The position numbers were made by a program, and so were the translations under genes. DNA of 64,000 nt from Macrophomina tecta (taxonomy: Eukaryota > Ascomycota > Dothideomycetes > Botryosphaeriales > Botryosphaeriaceae): the NCBI GenBank assembly GCA_024180945.1, contig JAKSGN010000035.1, forward strand, positions 1,550,001 to 1,614,000, in the 5' to 3' direction. Under the pieces are notes generated by a model. It was given only the letters and a program-made list of their open reading frames with translations, had not been told where the DNA came from and ran no database searches. Positions 46,553 to 57,290 of the stretch are shown here, piece after piece (the stretch's first letter is position 1; each line of letters starts with the position of its first letter).

Positions 46553-47776
46553 ATGGCCGTCTCAGCGCAATCGCAGGTGCCTAGCACCCCGCGTGTCATC
46601 AGTCCGTCGCCCACTCCCTCGGAGTCGGGCAGTGCTAGCGGCTACTTCACGCGTTCCGCCGCGCGCCGAATGAACAGCAGCCGCGACATCGTATCGCCCC
46701 CGCCAATCGACGAGCACGACAGCAGCTCAGGCTCCGACGAGCTCGGCAGACGTCCGCGCCTACGCAGCAGAAGCCCTGTCAAGAAGAGGCTAAACGACGC
46801 AGCCGTCGCGCAAAAGTCGGCACGGAACAAGAAGGACCTGTCATTGCCGAACGGCACGTCGAATGGGCACCTCTCGCCGCCTACCGCATCGTCGAACAAA
46901 GACTACTGGCGGAGCCTGAGCAGAAGCCCCAGTCCGCTTGGGTTGATTCCTATCCACCAGGAATGGCGCTCGTTTGTATGTCTCGCAAGTCACCGTGCCT
47001 TTGGAGGTGACCAAACGCTGACATTCTAGATTCACCGCCACGAAATTCCGCGTAAAATACTCCACACTTCCATCGGCTTCCTCACTCTCGGCCTCTACAC
47101 GTCCTACGCGCAACCCTCGCAAATCCACCCCGTCCTTCTCGCACTCTTCATCCCAATCTTCACTACCGACATAATACGGCACCGTTACACTTCTTTCAAC
47201 CGTTTCTACATCCGCTGTCTTGGCGCCCTGATGCGCGAATCCGAGGTCGACGGCTGGAACGGTGTGATTTGGTACCTTCTGGGCGTATGGGCAGCCCTGC
47301 GCTTCTTCCCCAAGGACATTGGCGTCATGGCCGTCATGCTGCTCAGCTGGTGCGACACTGCAGCCAGCACCGCAGGCCGCAGATGGGGCAAGTACACCCC
47401 TCAGGTGCGGAGGGGAAAGAGCTTGGCTGGTAGCCTGGCTGCGCTTATAACAGGCGTGATTACCGCCGCCGCTTTCTACGGCTGGATTGCGCCCAAAGTG
47501 CAGTCACAGAACTCCACCATCGATACGGGCGATTTCGCCTTCGCATTCCAGGGACAGCTTGGGTTGCCGGCGGCGGTTAAGGGTTATCTGGGATTGGGCG
47601 GCAAACAGGGCATTATCACTGGAAACCTGGCGCTCGGTGCCATGAGTTTCGTTGCTGGTGTTGTTGCCAGCGTGAGCGAGGCCATCGATCTTTTTGGCTG
47701 GGATGACAACGTTACCATCCCGGTCCTCTGCGCCGGTGGACTCTGGGGCTTCCTGAAGATTTTTGGGTCCACATGA
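46553..47776 (+). CDS. DGK1: CTP-dependent diacylglycerol kinase, DGK1-type, 389 aa
   Basis: Exon 1 (46553-46975, 141 codons) and exon 2 (47030-47776) join in phase 0 over a 54 bp intron (GTATGT donor, GCTGAC branch, TCTAG acceptor). The N-terminal 140 residues are hydrophilic, rich in Ser/Pro/Arg and probably phosphorylated. The catalytic part starts HRHEIPRKILHTSIGFLTL, the hallmark opening of the DGK1/dolichol-kinase-like CTP-transferase family. It continues through several hydrophobic helices, with LLSWCDTAASTAGRRWGK (the Asp- and Gly-containing conserved block) and SVSEAIDLFGWDDNVTIPV near the end. Yeast Dgk1 uses CTP to turn diacylglycerol into phosphatidic acid in the ER and nuclear membrane, opposing Pah1. 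Length is somewhat above the yeast protein because of the N-terminal region. Confidence 0.9.
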
Positions 47777-49073
47777 ACCAAAGGTCAGGATGCAACCACT
47801 GCCGAAGAACCTTACTTCACACATCTAAAGCGCTACTATAATAAGATTTTTTTTTTTTTTTTTTTCATGGCACTAGTTCGGCGTTAGAGCGGCGGGTTCA
47901 CTCTCAGACAAAGATTGAACTTGGGATAGATCAGTCGGAAGAACAGTACTTTTTTCTTCACTGCACGGGAGGACGGATGTACGGGATTGATGATCACACC
48001 TCTCTTCTAGAGTTCTCTTCGTTCTGCCAAGGACAATTGCGGGGGAGTGGGATTGTATGATACCACTGGCTGTCTAGATCCGAGAGAGCTAAATGGCAAT
48101 AATGAAATCTTCAAACCAGATTGAAGGTTGCTGATGCTCTCATCCTTGGATTGTCCTTTTCCACGTCTAGGCCTATCAGCATGAGGCATCGTCGAAACCA
48201 TGGTATTAAGGTTACATCTGACGTCGACGACATTGGACGTTGATCCCTTTCTGCCCACCATGCTTCATGAGGTTGCAACAGCGAGAACAGCCGTATGAAC
48301 GTGGGGAGTGGAAGCATTCATACGGAGTTATCTGTCCACCGAACGCAATGACACTTGCATCCGGGCGGATGCTTCATCTCCCTTCTTGCACGCATATTTG
48401 GCTGCTGGCCGTTGCAAGATTATGAATGTCGCTTTGCCCGACCTCCGCTCGGCAACATTCTACCCCAACTTTATATCGCCGCTGTTAAGCTTAGCGGGAC
48501 GAACCTAGCTTCGGATCGCGATTCGCTAAATGCTGACGGAGTTCGGAGCGGGGAGTGACGACGCGACACCCGAGCAGTAAGCAGGCTGGGCGAGCCATGT
48601 TTAGTTGGAGGCCTATATTCGGACGACTCCCCCTCAGTTTGCCTTTTTACTTCCTCAATAGCGGTTCTGTTGGGAATTTCGCGGTTTGGACAGTCCTTGT
48701 CGAAGGAGAACCATTATCCGCACTGTCTTGGACTTCTGTCCTCCTCCAGACGCTACAGACTCCCGTCCGACCAGGCTGAGAGCTCAGTGTCAGCTTAGCT
48801 CGCAGCCCCGCTCCGTAACACCCACCTCCGGTGCTGCCTGTTTTTCCAACCAAGCCAATTCCGGCAGGCTGCCACGAGGAATAAAGAACAAGTGGAGCAT
48901 TCGCGGATTGATTATCATCTGACCAAGCCGCGGGAATTGGAACCAAGCTAGGCAGGAGCACTCCTACCAACCCCCGATCCCATAAAAAGGACGCCGCCCA
49001 GCAAGAACCGACATCATCCACCACGAACCGGCCGCACCAACAAAAGAGAAAGAACGAAAATAGAGCAGGACGC
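47777..49073. other. Intergenic, 1.3 kb
   Basis: A 19-base T run lies at about 47847-47865, some 70 bases after the DGK1 stop. CATAAAAAGG at 48981-48990, 93 bases before the next ATG, may be its TATA-like box. I see no gene. Confidence 0.45.
48981..48990 (+). promoter_or_regulatory. TATA-like box before the four-helix membrane protein
   Basis: CATAAAAAGG is 93 bases upstream of ATG 49074, with a leader rich in A and C between. Confidence 0.4.
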
Positions 49074-49610
49074 ATGAAATTCCTCGACTCCATCACCTCC
49101 ACCTCCACCTCCACTTCCGCCTCTCCCACAAACGCCACCACCATGTCTTCCTCCCCGCTCCTCACCCCCGGTCGCCTCCTCCTGACCCTTGTTGCCCTTG
49201 TCACCTCGACCGGCTGCTTCATCGCCGACTGGAACGAAACGCACATCTACAACCCGACCTGGACGGCGCACGCCAAGTTCCACAACGGCCAGACCATGTC
49301 GATGGGCGCCCTGCTCGGCGTTGCCGCGCTCTGGTACCTGTACGCCCCGCCATCACCACGCACCGCCAGCAAAGACGAGAGCAAGAATTCCGAAATGCAG
49401 AATCTGAAGACGGTGGTGCTGCTGGATGCGCTGTACTGGGTGACGCAGGCGAGCGCGTACGCGTATCCGGGGAGCGAGGCGTTCGATCCCATACCCGGCA
49501 GGGAAGAGGTGGTGCAAGATTGGCTGCTGCAGGCGAAGCTGGAGGCGGTGTTGCTAGGCATGGTCGGGGTGGGTTGGTGGTTGGAGAGCAGGAGGATTTT
49601 GGCGGCGTGA
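49074..49610 (+). CDS. Four-helix membrane protein of a conserved fungal type, 178 aa
   Basis: A single-exon frame starts at ATG 49074; a second ATG at 49143 (MSSSPLLTPG) is also possible and would drop a Ser/Thr-rich leader. Hydrophobic segments are near 33-50 (LLLTLVALVTSTGCFIADW), 76-91, 113-131 (VVLLDALYWVTQASAYAY) and 152-168. Between helices 1 and 2 lies ETHIYNPTWTAHAKFHNGQT, a His-rich motif that I recall from small uncharacterised fungal membrane proteins (possibly the DUF6640 group; not verified). Codon bias is strong. Some relatives sit in secondary-metabolite clusters, but nothing here suggests one. The gene converges with the minus-strand gene at 49944. Function unknown. Confidence 0.75.
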   Translation: MKFLDSITSTSTSTSASPTNATTMSSSPLLTPGRLLLTLVALVTSTGCFIADWNETHIYNPTWTAHAKFHNGQTMSMGALLGVAALWYLYAPPSPRTASKDESKNSEMQNLKTVVLLDALYWVTQASAYAYPGSEAFDPIPGREEVVQDWLLQAKLEAVLLGMVGVGWWLESRRILAA

Positions 49611-49943
49611 GCGGGTGCGCAAAGTTCATGAAGGATAAGAACCAAGAAACGGTTGGTCCATACGAGTCGATGAAAGAGGGGAGAGCAGGCATGTAAAGGG
49701 ATATGTTAAACAGAGGAACGCTGAGGATGCGCATGCAAGCTCTACCAAAGAGGGCAATTCGCTCTCGTATGGGAGATGAAGCCACGGATGACTTGAATTC
49801 GAGTGAGTTTCGTCCATTAAACGAGATCTATCGTAAAATTACTGTACAATGACCGTACATACATACATGCCTCTATTTCCGTACAAGTGAACCGTGACAG
49901 ACCCAAGAAGTACATTGCTTTTTGTTGACCCAACGTGAGCCTT

Positions 49944-51137
49944 TCACTCGTCCGAACCCTGATAAGCCTTTCGCGACTTAACCTTCTCCTCTTCAACGGC
50001 CTCAGCCGACGAAGCCGCGGCAGTCTGGGCCTTGCTCTGCACCTCCATCATGTACGACACGGCGTCGTCCTCCAGGCGTTCCAGAGCCTGCTCGTCCAGC
50101 TCCTTTTGCTGCTGAATCTTCTGAACCTTCTGCTGCTGCCTCTTCAAGTTCCAACGGAGAAGCTGCGAGATCATGAAGACAATGCCACAGCCCACCCACA
50201 TGATGTTCTGCTTCGCGTAGTAGCCCGACAGGAGCACGTAGCAACCCGGCGGCAGGACGCCGCTCTCGAACTGCTCCGGCCTCTCAACCCTCTCCACGCA
50301 CTCATCGTACGCTTTAGTAACCTTAGTGTGCATCTTGTTGACACGACACGCGGTCGTCTTGCAGTTGACAAACTCCTGATCCCAGCCGGGGTAAACACCC
50401 GCATGCGGCCTGTTCAGCCAATCCAGCTCCTTCTTCCACGCAAAGTGCTCCGTGTTGCCATCCGTCCTGCCCACCGCAACCCACAGCTCCGGCTTCTCAA
50501 ACGGCCAGCGTTCGCCCTCGACATTCGCCGTCCCCTGCTCAATCCGCAAAATGCCATTCTGCGGCTCGCGAATGTAGCTGACGCGGAACCCCGTCGACGC
50601 CGCGGGTACGACCTCACCGACCTTGGTCAAATTGTACGACACGCCCTTGACGTCATGCGTCCCATTCGCCCAGATGGTGCTAAACGCGAGCTCGCCCTCG
50701 ACCGCCACACTCGGTGCGACATCCGGGTCCTCCCCATCCACAAACAGATGCAGCGCGGTCCTGAAATTCTCATCGCCCTCGCTCCGCAGCGGAAACGCCT
50801 CATCCAGCACCGTGTATCCATTGACCTGCGCGCCGGCGTCGCCGTCCAGCCCGAGCCCGCGCGTGACGCGGAAGTCGATCTCGAGGAAGCCGTCCTGTAG
50901 GTTCTTTTTGGGCTTGGTCGGGTCGGCGGGGAAGCACTGCTTGCATTCGATGGGGAACTGCACGTGCAGGAAGCCGGCCTGGCCGGCGGTCGCGACGCGG
51001 ATGGGCAGGTCGGCGAGGGGTCGCTGCTCGCGGGGCGAGATGAGCATGTCCTTGCGGATGCGCGAGAATTGCGCGGAGGCGAGGGGCGCGGAGGCGAGGG
51101 TGCCGGCGGCGGCGAGGAGGTAGGTGGATGGCCGCAT
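49944..51137 (-). CDS. Secreted type I membrane protein, conserved fungal type, 397 aa
   Basis: A single long exon starts at ATG 51137. Residues 1-22 are a clear signal peptide (RPSTYLLAAAGTLASAPLA, cleavage after SAQ-like Ala/Gln). The lumenal or outer part, about 23-305, is beta-rich, with paired Cys (CKQC near 65-68; NCKTTACR, DEC and PPGCY further on) and Asn-x-Ser/Thr sites. One membrane helix follows at about 309-327 (NIMWVGCGIVFMISQLL), then a cytoplasmic coiled segment rich in Gln, Lys and Glu (LKRQQQKVQKIQQQKELDE). The protein reads as a well-conserved fungal gene, but I cannot name it. It converges with the four-helix gene, 333 bases apart. Role in the secretory pathway or at the cell surface is inference. 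Confidence 0.8.
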   Translation of the reverse strand: MRPSTYLLAAAGTLASAPLASAQFSRIRKDMLISPREQRPLADLPIRVATAGQAGFLHVQFPIECKQCFPADPTKPKKNLQDGFLEIDFRVTRGLGLDGDAGAQVNGYTVLDEAFPLRSEGDENFRTALHLFVDGEDPDVAPSVAVEGELAFSTIWANGTHDVKGVSYNLTKVGEVVPAASTGFRVSYIREPQNGILRIEQGTANVEGERWPFEKPELWVAVGRTDGNTEHFAWKKELDWLNRPHAGVYPGWDQEFVNCKTTACRVNKMHTKVTKAYDECVERVERPEQFESGVLPPGCYVLLSGYYAKQNIMWVGCGIVFMISQLLRWNLKRQQQKVQKIQQQKELDEQALERLEDDAVSYMMEVQSKAQTAAASSAEAVEEEKVKSRKAYQGSDE

Positions 51138-51849
51138 GGTGATTGGTTATTTGCTCCGTTGGTCCGAAAGGAGAGGGGGATGAGGCGGGGAGAGGAGGGG
51201 AGAAGGGAAAGTTGGTGACGAGGAACTTTTTGTTCGAGGGGTTGGAGCGTGCTGACGAGAGAGGGCTCTGCTGGGCGGTGAAGATGAGAGAGGCGCTCCG
51301 CTCCGCTGCGTCATTTTCTGCTAGACCCTGTGCACCGGCCATGCGGAGCCCCGAGCCTTCTGCGGAGGGGAATCGCTCGGCACTTCTCTCCACTCCGCCT
51401 CGTTCTTATCACCGTGGCCTCTGCTGTCTTTCCCTGCAATCTGTTGGTCGACAGCATTAATCCATATCGTCGGATGCCATGCGTCTTCCCAAGGATACAC
51501 GCTTATGTCTACCCGTAGTTCAACGGAGTGTCCAGCCAATATTTGAGCCTATCTGCGGACCCACTGAGACCCGAATGAGCATGGAGTTACGGTGATCACT
51601 TCAACGAGTGACGCTGGACCCAGAAATCATGCTCAGATTAACTGCTAAACAAAACGAGCATACTTCGCCACCTCGTGTACTCGTTCCTGCCTCATCTCAC
51701 AACCCGCAAATTCCCCTAGAATCGGTTTTGAAGCTCGTTAAAAATAGTGTTCCTCCAAAATTGATCGCTTACGTGCAATCACGCTCAATGGCTCCAAAGC
51801 AACAAAGAGCCTAGCCAGTGTCAACGATCAGCTTGGTCCATATTCCCGG
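51138..51849. other. Intergenic, 0.7 kb
   Basis: The first part is the promoter side of the type I membrane protein gene. The rest has no frame worth calling. Confidence 0.4.
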
Positions 51850-53704
51850 TATACCTACCCATATACTTCCTTGGGGCTTCCCTTCTCAGGCGCCAACTGA
51901 AGGTCAAAATGCAAGAGTATAGTTGGAAGCACTTGAAGGCTCGTTAGCGGCCTCTATGCTGCCATGTATTGACGAGGATATGGCGTACTTTGCCCATTTC
52001 CAGCATGGCGATATCTGGGTTGTCCTTCAGCCCACGTCCAGGAATAGCTGCTCGGATATGACTTACTCTTGCCAATGCAAGTTCTCGAACCACCACCGAT
52101 TGAAAAGAAGCATCGGTTTGGATCTGTTCAGCTAGCACTCTCCCAAAGTTCGACCGACGGCGAGCCTACACATCTCATGCTTTCGTTGCTCATCCAGCCA
52201 TCTTTCTGGCCGAAAATCCTCCGCATCATCACCAAAGACGCCTCTGTTTCTGTGTAGCGCCCGAGCAGTAGTTCCGACCTCATACTACGCAGTCAAACGT
52301 CAGCATCTCCAGCTGTAATCATCGCACCCCATGCATAACTTACCCCAGCCGGCACGAAGGAATCACCAAACCGCAACCCCTCTTTCGGCACGACCCTCGG
52401 CGGCAGCGCCCCAATAGCCGGATGCAACCGCATCCCCTCCATCAACACAGCCTGCAAATACGACCAACTCTCTGCCACCTTCTCCGTTACAACGCCGTCC
52501 GCCTTCACCTCCCCACTAACCACCTTATCCTTTAGCTCCCTCAGCAACCTCCCTAATGCCTCCGGCGTCGTCAACAAGTAGTGAAACCGCCAACGTAAAG
52601 GTCGTCGTGTCGCTCCCCGCCGTCACATTCGCCGTCAACATGAACCCGACATCACTCTCACTCAACTGCGGCTTCTCGCGATGCACCGCCAGCAGCTTGC
52701 TCACTATGTCGCCGTCATGATCATCCGCGCCGCCCGCCCGCTCTTTGCGCGCGGCGATTTGGCGGAGCGCGAAGTCGTGCAGGGAGCCGTTCCGCGCGGT
52801 CATGGCGAGACGGTTGCCGATTAGAGGGGCGAGGCGCTCGTGCAGATGGTAAAGCCAGGGAACCTCACCCACTCAGACGGCGTAGGCCATGACGGCGCTG
52901 ATGGTACGGAACACGCCGCCGTCAGAGAGGGCGTCGAGGTAGCCAAAGCGGCGGGCGAAGCTGACTTCGCCGATGACGTCTGCGAGCGCGAGTCTTTGGT
53001 CAACGGGCATGGTCCTGCGAAATCGACGAGGGAGAGTTATACTGACCAAACGCGAAGAGCTGGAGCAGGTACGAGAAATTCGCGACCTGCCCCTTGGAGC
53101 CCGCTTCTTCGATTTTCTCCAGCAGGACCTCGATAGTCGCGTCGACGTATGGCTCCAAGCTCTTCATCGTGTCCATGGCGTACGCGCAGCTGACGAGGCG
53201 GCGTTGCTGTGAGTGGACGTTCTCGTCGCGTTCTGCGGTCATGTCGAAAGTGCGCTTCCCTTTCACGACGCCGTACAATTCACCCTTTACAAAACCCTTT
53301 CCCGGCCTTGCGCGGAGGGAGATATCATACATCCACTCAGCCCATCTGGTCTGAAAAACAAGCGGACGTACTATAGATGATTTTGAACCCTTCAGGAGAT
53401 GCAATCATACTAAAAGAGGGCTGTTAGGTAGATACCGCGTAGGCTACGGGCTGGTGCATGGAGGCCTCACAGCTTATTGGGCTTGACCCGTACAACCGGT
53501 CCATATTTTTCATGTGCTTCAACCAGCGTGCGATGGAAGCGCGTGTTAAAGCGCTGCCAAATCATCCAAATGCCCGTGAGGCTGGCCCAAATCGGGCCGG
53601 GGTACTTGACAGAGGGGAGAAGAAGCGCTGGTAGATGCAGTAGACGAGCAGAACCAAGACGACTACCACAAAACCGAGAACTGCGGCTGGCTTGAAGATG
53701 AACA
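51850..53704 (-). pseudogene. Cytochrome P450 pseudogene, pisatin-demethylase-like
   Basis: The whole P450 can be followed on the minus strand but is broken repeatedly. It opens MFIFKPAAVLGFVVVVLVLL, a membrane anchor. One base is then missing before YPGPIWASLTGIW. EKYGPVVRVKPNK and a plausible intron follow, then GKGFVKGELYGVVKGKRTFD, the C-helix region HSQQRRLVS, and an intron. A TGA (52873-52875) replaces Trp in AYAV-W-VGEVP. The I-helix TAGSDTTTFTL is followed by another frameshift, then MEGMRLHPAIGALPPRVVP (K-helix ExxR has MEGMR), an intron, DFRPERWLDEQ, a TAG, a further frameshift, and FSIGGGSRTCIGK, the haem-binding loop with its Cys. After a last intron comes LEMGKVRHILVN and a further break. 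At least five lesions mean no working enzyme. Confidence 0.85.
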
Positions 53705-55392
53705 TTGATTGGACGAGAAATTAGGCTATAATAAAGGACTGCCTATCCCTTTGTTATGGTTTTCGCTGTGAAATTGTTGGAATCTCGAGACGTCTAACAA
53801 CCACACGGTGAGTGATCTGAAAAAAAAAAGATAGGACCTTGAGAGAAGAATGTGAAGCTGCTGGCGCATAGCGGAGACTTGTAATATATGTTGGTAGTCC
53901 ATACAGCCCGCATATATTCTGTCCAAGTGGGGTGCCTTCCCCTCGAACTAGTTGTGCCTCGAGAATACCAGCGCCCTCACACCTGATGTGCCATCCGCTT
54001 TCCTCAGCTTCGCTCCGCTCGGTCCACCGGCCTGCTCCGGAGCTGACAGGTGATATAAGAAAAAGCACAACTGAATACTCCCTACATCAATTTCTCGATT
54101 AAGAACCTTCTTTAGATGTAGCCGGTTGGAGGCTTGCGGGCTCGGAAAGTTTTCCGAGGAATACGACGTATAACACCCCAACCCGCTCTCTGCTTGGCCT
54201 CCAATTTCGCCCCAAGGATCTCATATTCTAGGAGCTAGTGCTTAATTCTATCCAAAGGCTGTTTTCTATGCAGTTGCTACCATGCTGAGAATTCCATACG
54301 GTCTCGCTCCCACAAATTGATCAATGTCACCTTTTCCAGGATTATACTCAAAACACGGGAGGGCAACAAAACCAAGTCCCACGCCTCTATGAACCCAGCG
54401 ATTGAGATCTACTGTCAGTCATTTACCGCGACCACTCGCGTTTTCCCCTTTTGGATTTCCTACAGACTGCAAGCCAGACCTCCTCAGCAAGCAACCTAGC
54501 GACCGCAACTAACGGCGTCAACGAAAACAAGACATCATCCTTTTGGCCCAGCGGCCCCGCCGTAGCACGCAGCGCAGATCCTAACTTACCATACACTATG
54601 AGCTGGCACGGACACGCGCACACTTCATTTTTATCTTTTTTAAACCGCAAAAGCTAAAGTAGGTTGCTGTGTGAGAGCCTTATCTCAATGAGGTCGAAAG
54701 AAGGCCCGGAGGCCCGACCGACCCCTGTCTTGTCTTCCGCGCGGTCCGAGCGACGGAATCGGGAGAAGGCCAAGTCAACCTTCACAGCCCGTTGGACGCG
54801 CTCACGACCATGGAGCGGACAGGCTGATGACTTGCGGGGTCGGCCTGACGCACTCTGATGCGTCTGCTTGAACATGTAATCCAAAAGTCAAATGTGACAC
54901 ACTGGGTAGGTGCAATCACATTGGCATACTCTTTATTATTCGTCACACAGATGCGTAGCATATTCTATGAAGATTTAAAGTAGTCAAACGGACGCCGGTA
55001 ACCATGTGTAAACGATGTGTGGTGAGTAAGGCCAATTCATCCGAATTCTGACTCTGACCGCAACGACCCGAGAACAGGATCACACCACAAGCCAACACCA
55101 CAAGCACCATACGGGCGAATCATAGTAAGAGAGGGTGAATACCCGTACTTCTGTATCTACACTATCTCCATCAATCCCTCTGTCTATTCGAGCAAACCCA
55201 CTCTCACCACGTTTTTCACCTTTCTTCCACATGATCCTCCATTCATGTCCGAGAAAAGCCAGCCAGCAAATGCCGTCCCCATAAAGGCAGAACTCCGCGT
55301 AAAAGCAAGAGGGCGCAGAAGCAAGCGCCCACACCGTCGTTATTCTCATCGCTGCTGCTCCCCTCCACCTGCACATCTTCCTCTACACCCTC
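53705..55392. other. Gene-free stretch, 1.7 kb
   Basis: Frames are short and without codon bias. I see nothing I can support here. Confidence 0.4.
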
Positions 55393-56245
55393 CTACAACT
55401 CGCCCTCCGCATCGTCCCACGAATCACTCTCATTGACACCTTCAAAGTAGTCTTCTCCGTCATCTTCATCATCCGCGTCGCTAACCGTGATGGTAGGGCT
55501 AACATTGGTCTTATATCCGTAGACCCGGGCTGCAGCCGCAGCGCGTTCCTCAGAGTCTTTGACGAAGAACGCGTGATCCCTGTTCATGGGGCTTGCCATG
55601 GCAGACGTAAACCAGCGGCATATGAGCAAAATCCTAACCCTTTCGGCGAACAGCTGGCTATTCCTGACTGAATTTTAGGGGCTGCGCGCGAAGTCTGAGA
55701 TGAATATCTTCCTACCTTGCGCTACTGTCTGCTTGTGGTCCAGCAGTTCATCGTTGCTGAGTTCATCATCATCATCATCAGCAGCAGCAGCATAGTCCAT
55801 GTCAGGAGAGATTCTATCCTCCGCTCCATCGACGCCATCCGTCTCATCGTCGCTGGGGCCAAGCTAACTAGCCATGCAGGCGTATTCTTCGAATGCAATG
55901 TACAGGTGACCGAAAAAGGGACCGAGCTCGGTTTTTAACCAGGAGGCGAGTCCGGAAGAGATAGGTAGGCGAGATTATTGACGGGCAGCATCGTCCAAGT
56001 GACAGGAGCAGCATAGGTAAGCAGCTTGCCAGTCGGAAAGGCGACTTCGTGCTGGGCGTAAACACGGAACTTGGGGCCGAGCCTGGAAATGACCTTGACA
56101 CGTGAGGGCTGACACCCTCGTGGATTGAACCAGCAAATGGCCTCCGAGGCCAACAAACGGTCTCGCCCATCCGGCAAACTGCTTTGGGGATCGGCCGGTC
56201 TCGGCAACATGAGGCCATCATCCAGCGATCGGGGTTTGGGCGTTT
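55393..56245 (-). pseudogene. Interrupted acidic-protein locus, family unknown
   Basis: Three minus-strand pieces read as protein. The first (from about 56245 down to 55935) holds DGRDRLLASEAICWFNPRG and GPKFRVYAQHEVAFPTGK. A frame change leads to SWLKTELGPFFGHLYIAFEE, ended by TAG at about 55868, after which the same frame continues into a very acidic stretch with an Ala/Asp run (coded by GCT and GAT repeats near 55770-55795) up to a GTAGGA donor-like site. The last piece (to 55393) reads NRDHAFFVKDSEERAAAAAR and ends DDGEDYFEGVNE. I could not join the pieces with splice sites in consistent phase, so a decayed gene is most likely, though an intron-rich live gene is possible. Function unknown. 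Confidence 0.35.
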
Positions 56246-57290
56246 GACTTGTGGGAAGACCCAATTATAGATAATGGTTGCCAGAGAATAAAAAGGGAAA
56301 AGAGAGAGAGAGACCAGAGGAGAAATGACCTAGACTCAGAGAAGGGAACTCAATAGTGACCTCCTACCTTTTACACTCTACAGGGCTAGACCGCTGTGTA
56401 CCTGGCCCTGGATGTCTGGGATCACAGATTTAAACAGAAGGCATGTGCTGTATTCTGTAAATTCACTATTATATTTCCGTCTCTGAGGCACATGGACGCG
56501 CGATAGGGCAATAGACCAGAGTAGCGCATAACCTGCGGCTTAAAGCTCCGGCATTGTGTGAAAGCTGCCGCCTCCGGCCGCGATGTCACAGAAACATACG
56601 CCTCTTTCACGGCATTCCGGTTCTGGTATTTGACTCTGCATCCGAAGGGCGGAGGCAAGAAGCATGAAACAAAAAAAAAAAAAAAAAAAAAAAAAAACTT
56701 CATTTTCTCTTCCAATGCGACTGGTTGTGTGAGGGCGAGGCATGCCAAGCGACGTGAGAGCGAGTGAGCTTTGGCGTGAAGTGAGAGGCCGGCGAGGAGG
56801 CCGTGGGGCCGGTCAATTGGTCCGCCCGTACCCAAAGATGAGCTCCTCCTGTGTCTCCGTTCTTGCCTCCGCTATTCCCTCGGGTCCCCACCGCCTCTCA
56901 CCACTGTTGGCTTGCCATCATGGAGCGCTTTCGGGCAACTTCGTCCCAGCCGTTGCGCCAATCCATCCTCTAAGTGACGTTTGTCCAAAATCTAGACTAC
57001 GTTCTTTCTCGCCGTAGGGACAAGCTTTGAATGAAGGCGTCCTGCGACATAGCGTTAACATAGCAACTTCCCCAACAATGTTGCCCGTCGGATTGGATAT
57101 CTTCGTTTCGAACTCCATCACAAGCACTCCCCCTGGATCCTCGAGATTGATGTAGCAGTAACGTATCATCATATTCGTCTGCGGCGTTACAGCGTGCGCT
57201 GAGCCTCGAAGAGAAAGAGAGGAGAGCGAGGAAATAATGGTATGGGCCCAATCCATCAGACATGCTCAAACACGCGCTTTCTGCCAATGC
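56246..57290. other. Intergenic, 1.0 kb, with a 27-base A run
   Basis: A pure A tract lies at 56671-56697 (plus strand). Two overlapping minus frames at 56918-57287 are in different frames with no domain. I do not call them. Confidence 0.4.

Noticed and set aside
49935..50900. 321-codon plus-strand frame
   Set aside because: It is the mirror of the type I membrane protein gene on the minus strand, and its Leu/Arg-rich content is what antisense reading of GC-rich genes gives.
56918..57287. Two overlapping minus-strand frames as a further exon of the 57291 gene
   Set aside because: The upstream exon already ends in a good stop, and no splice site joins them in phase.
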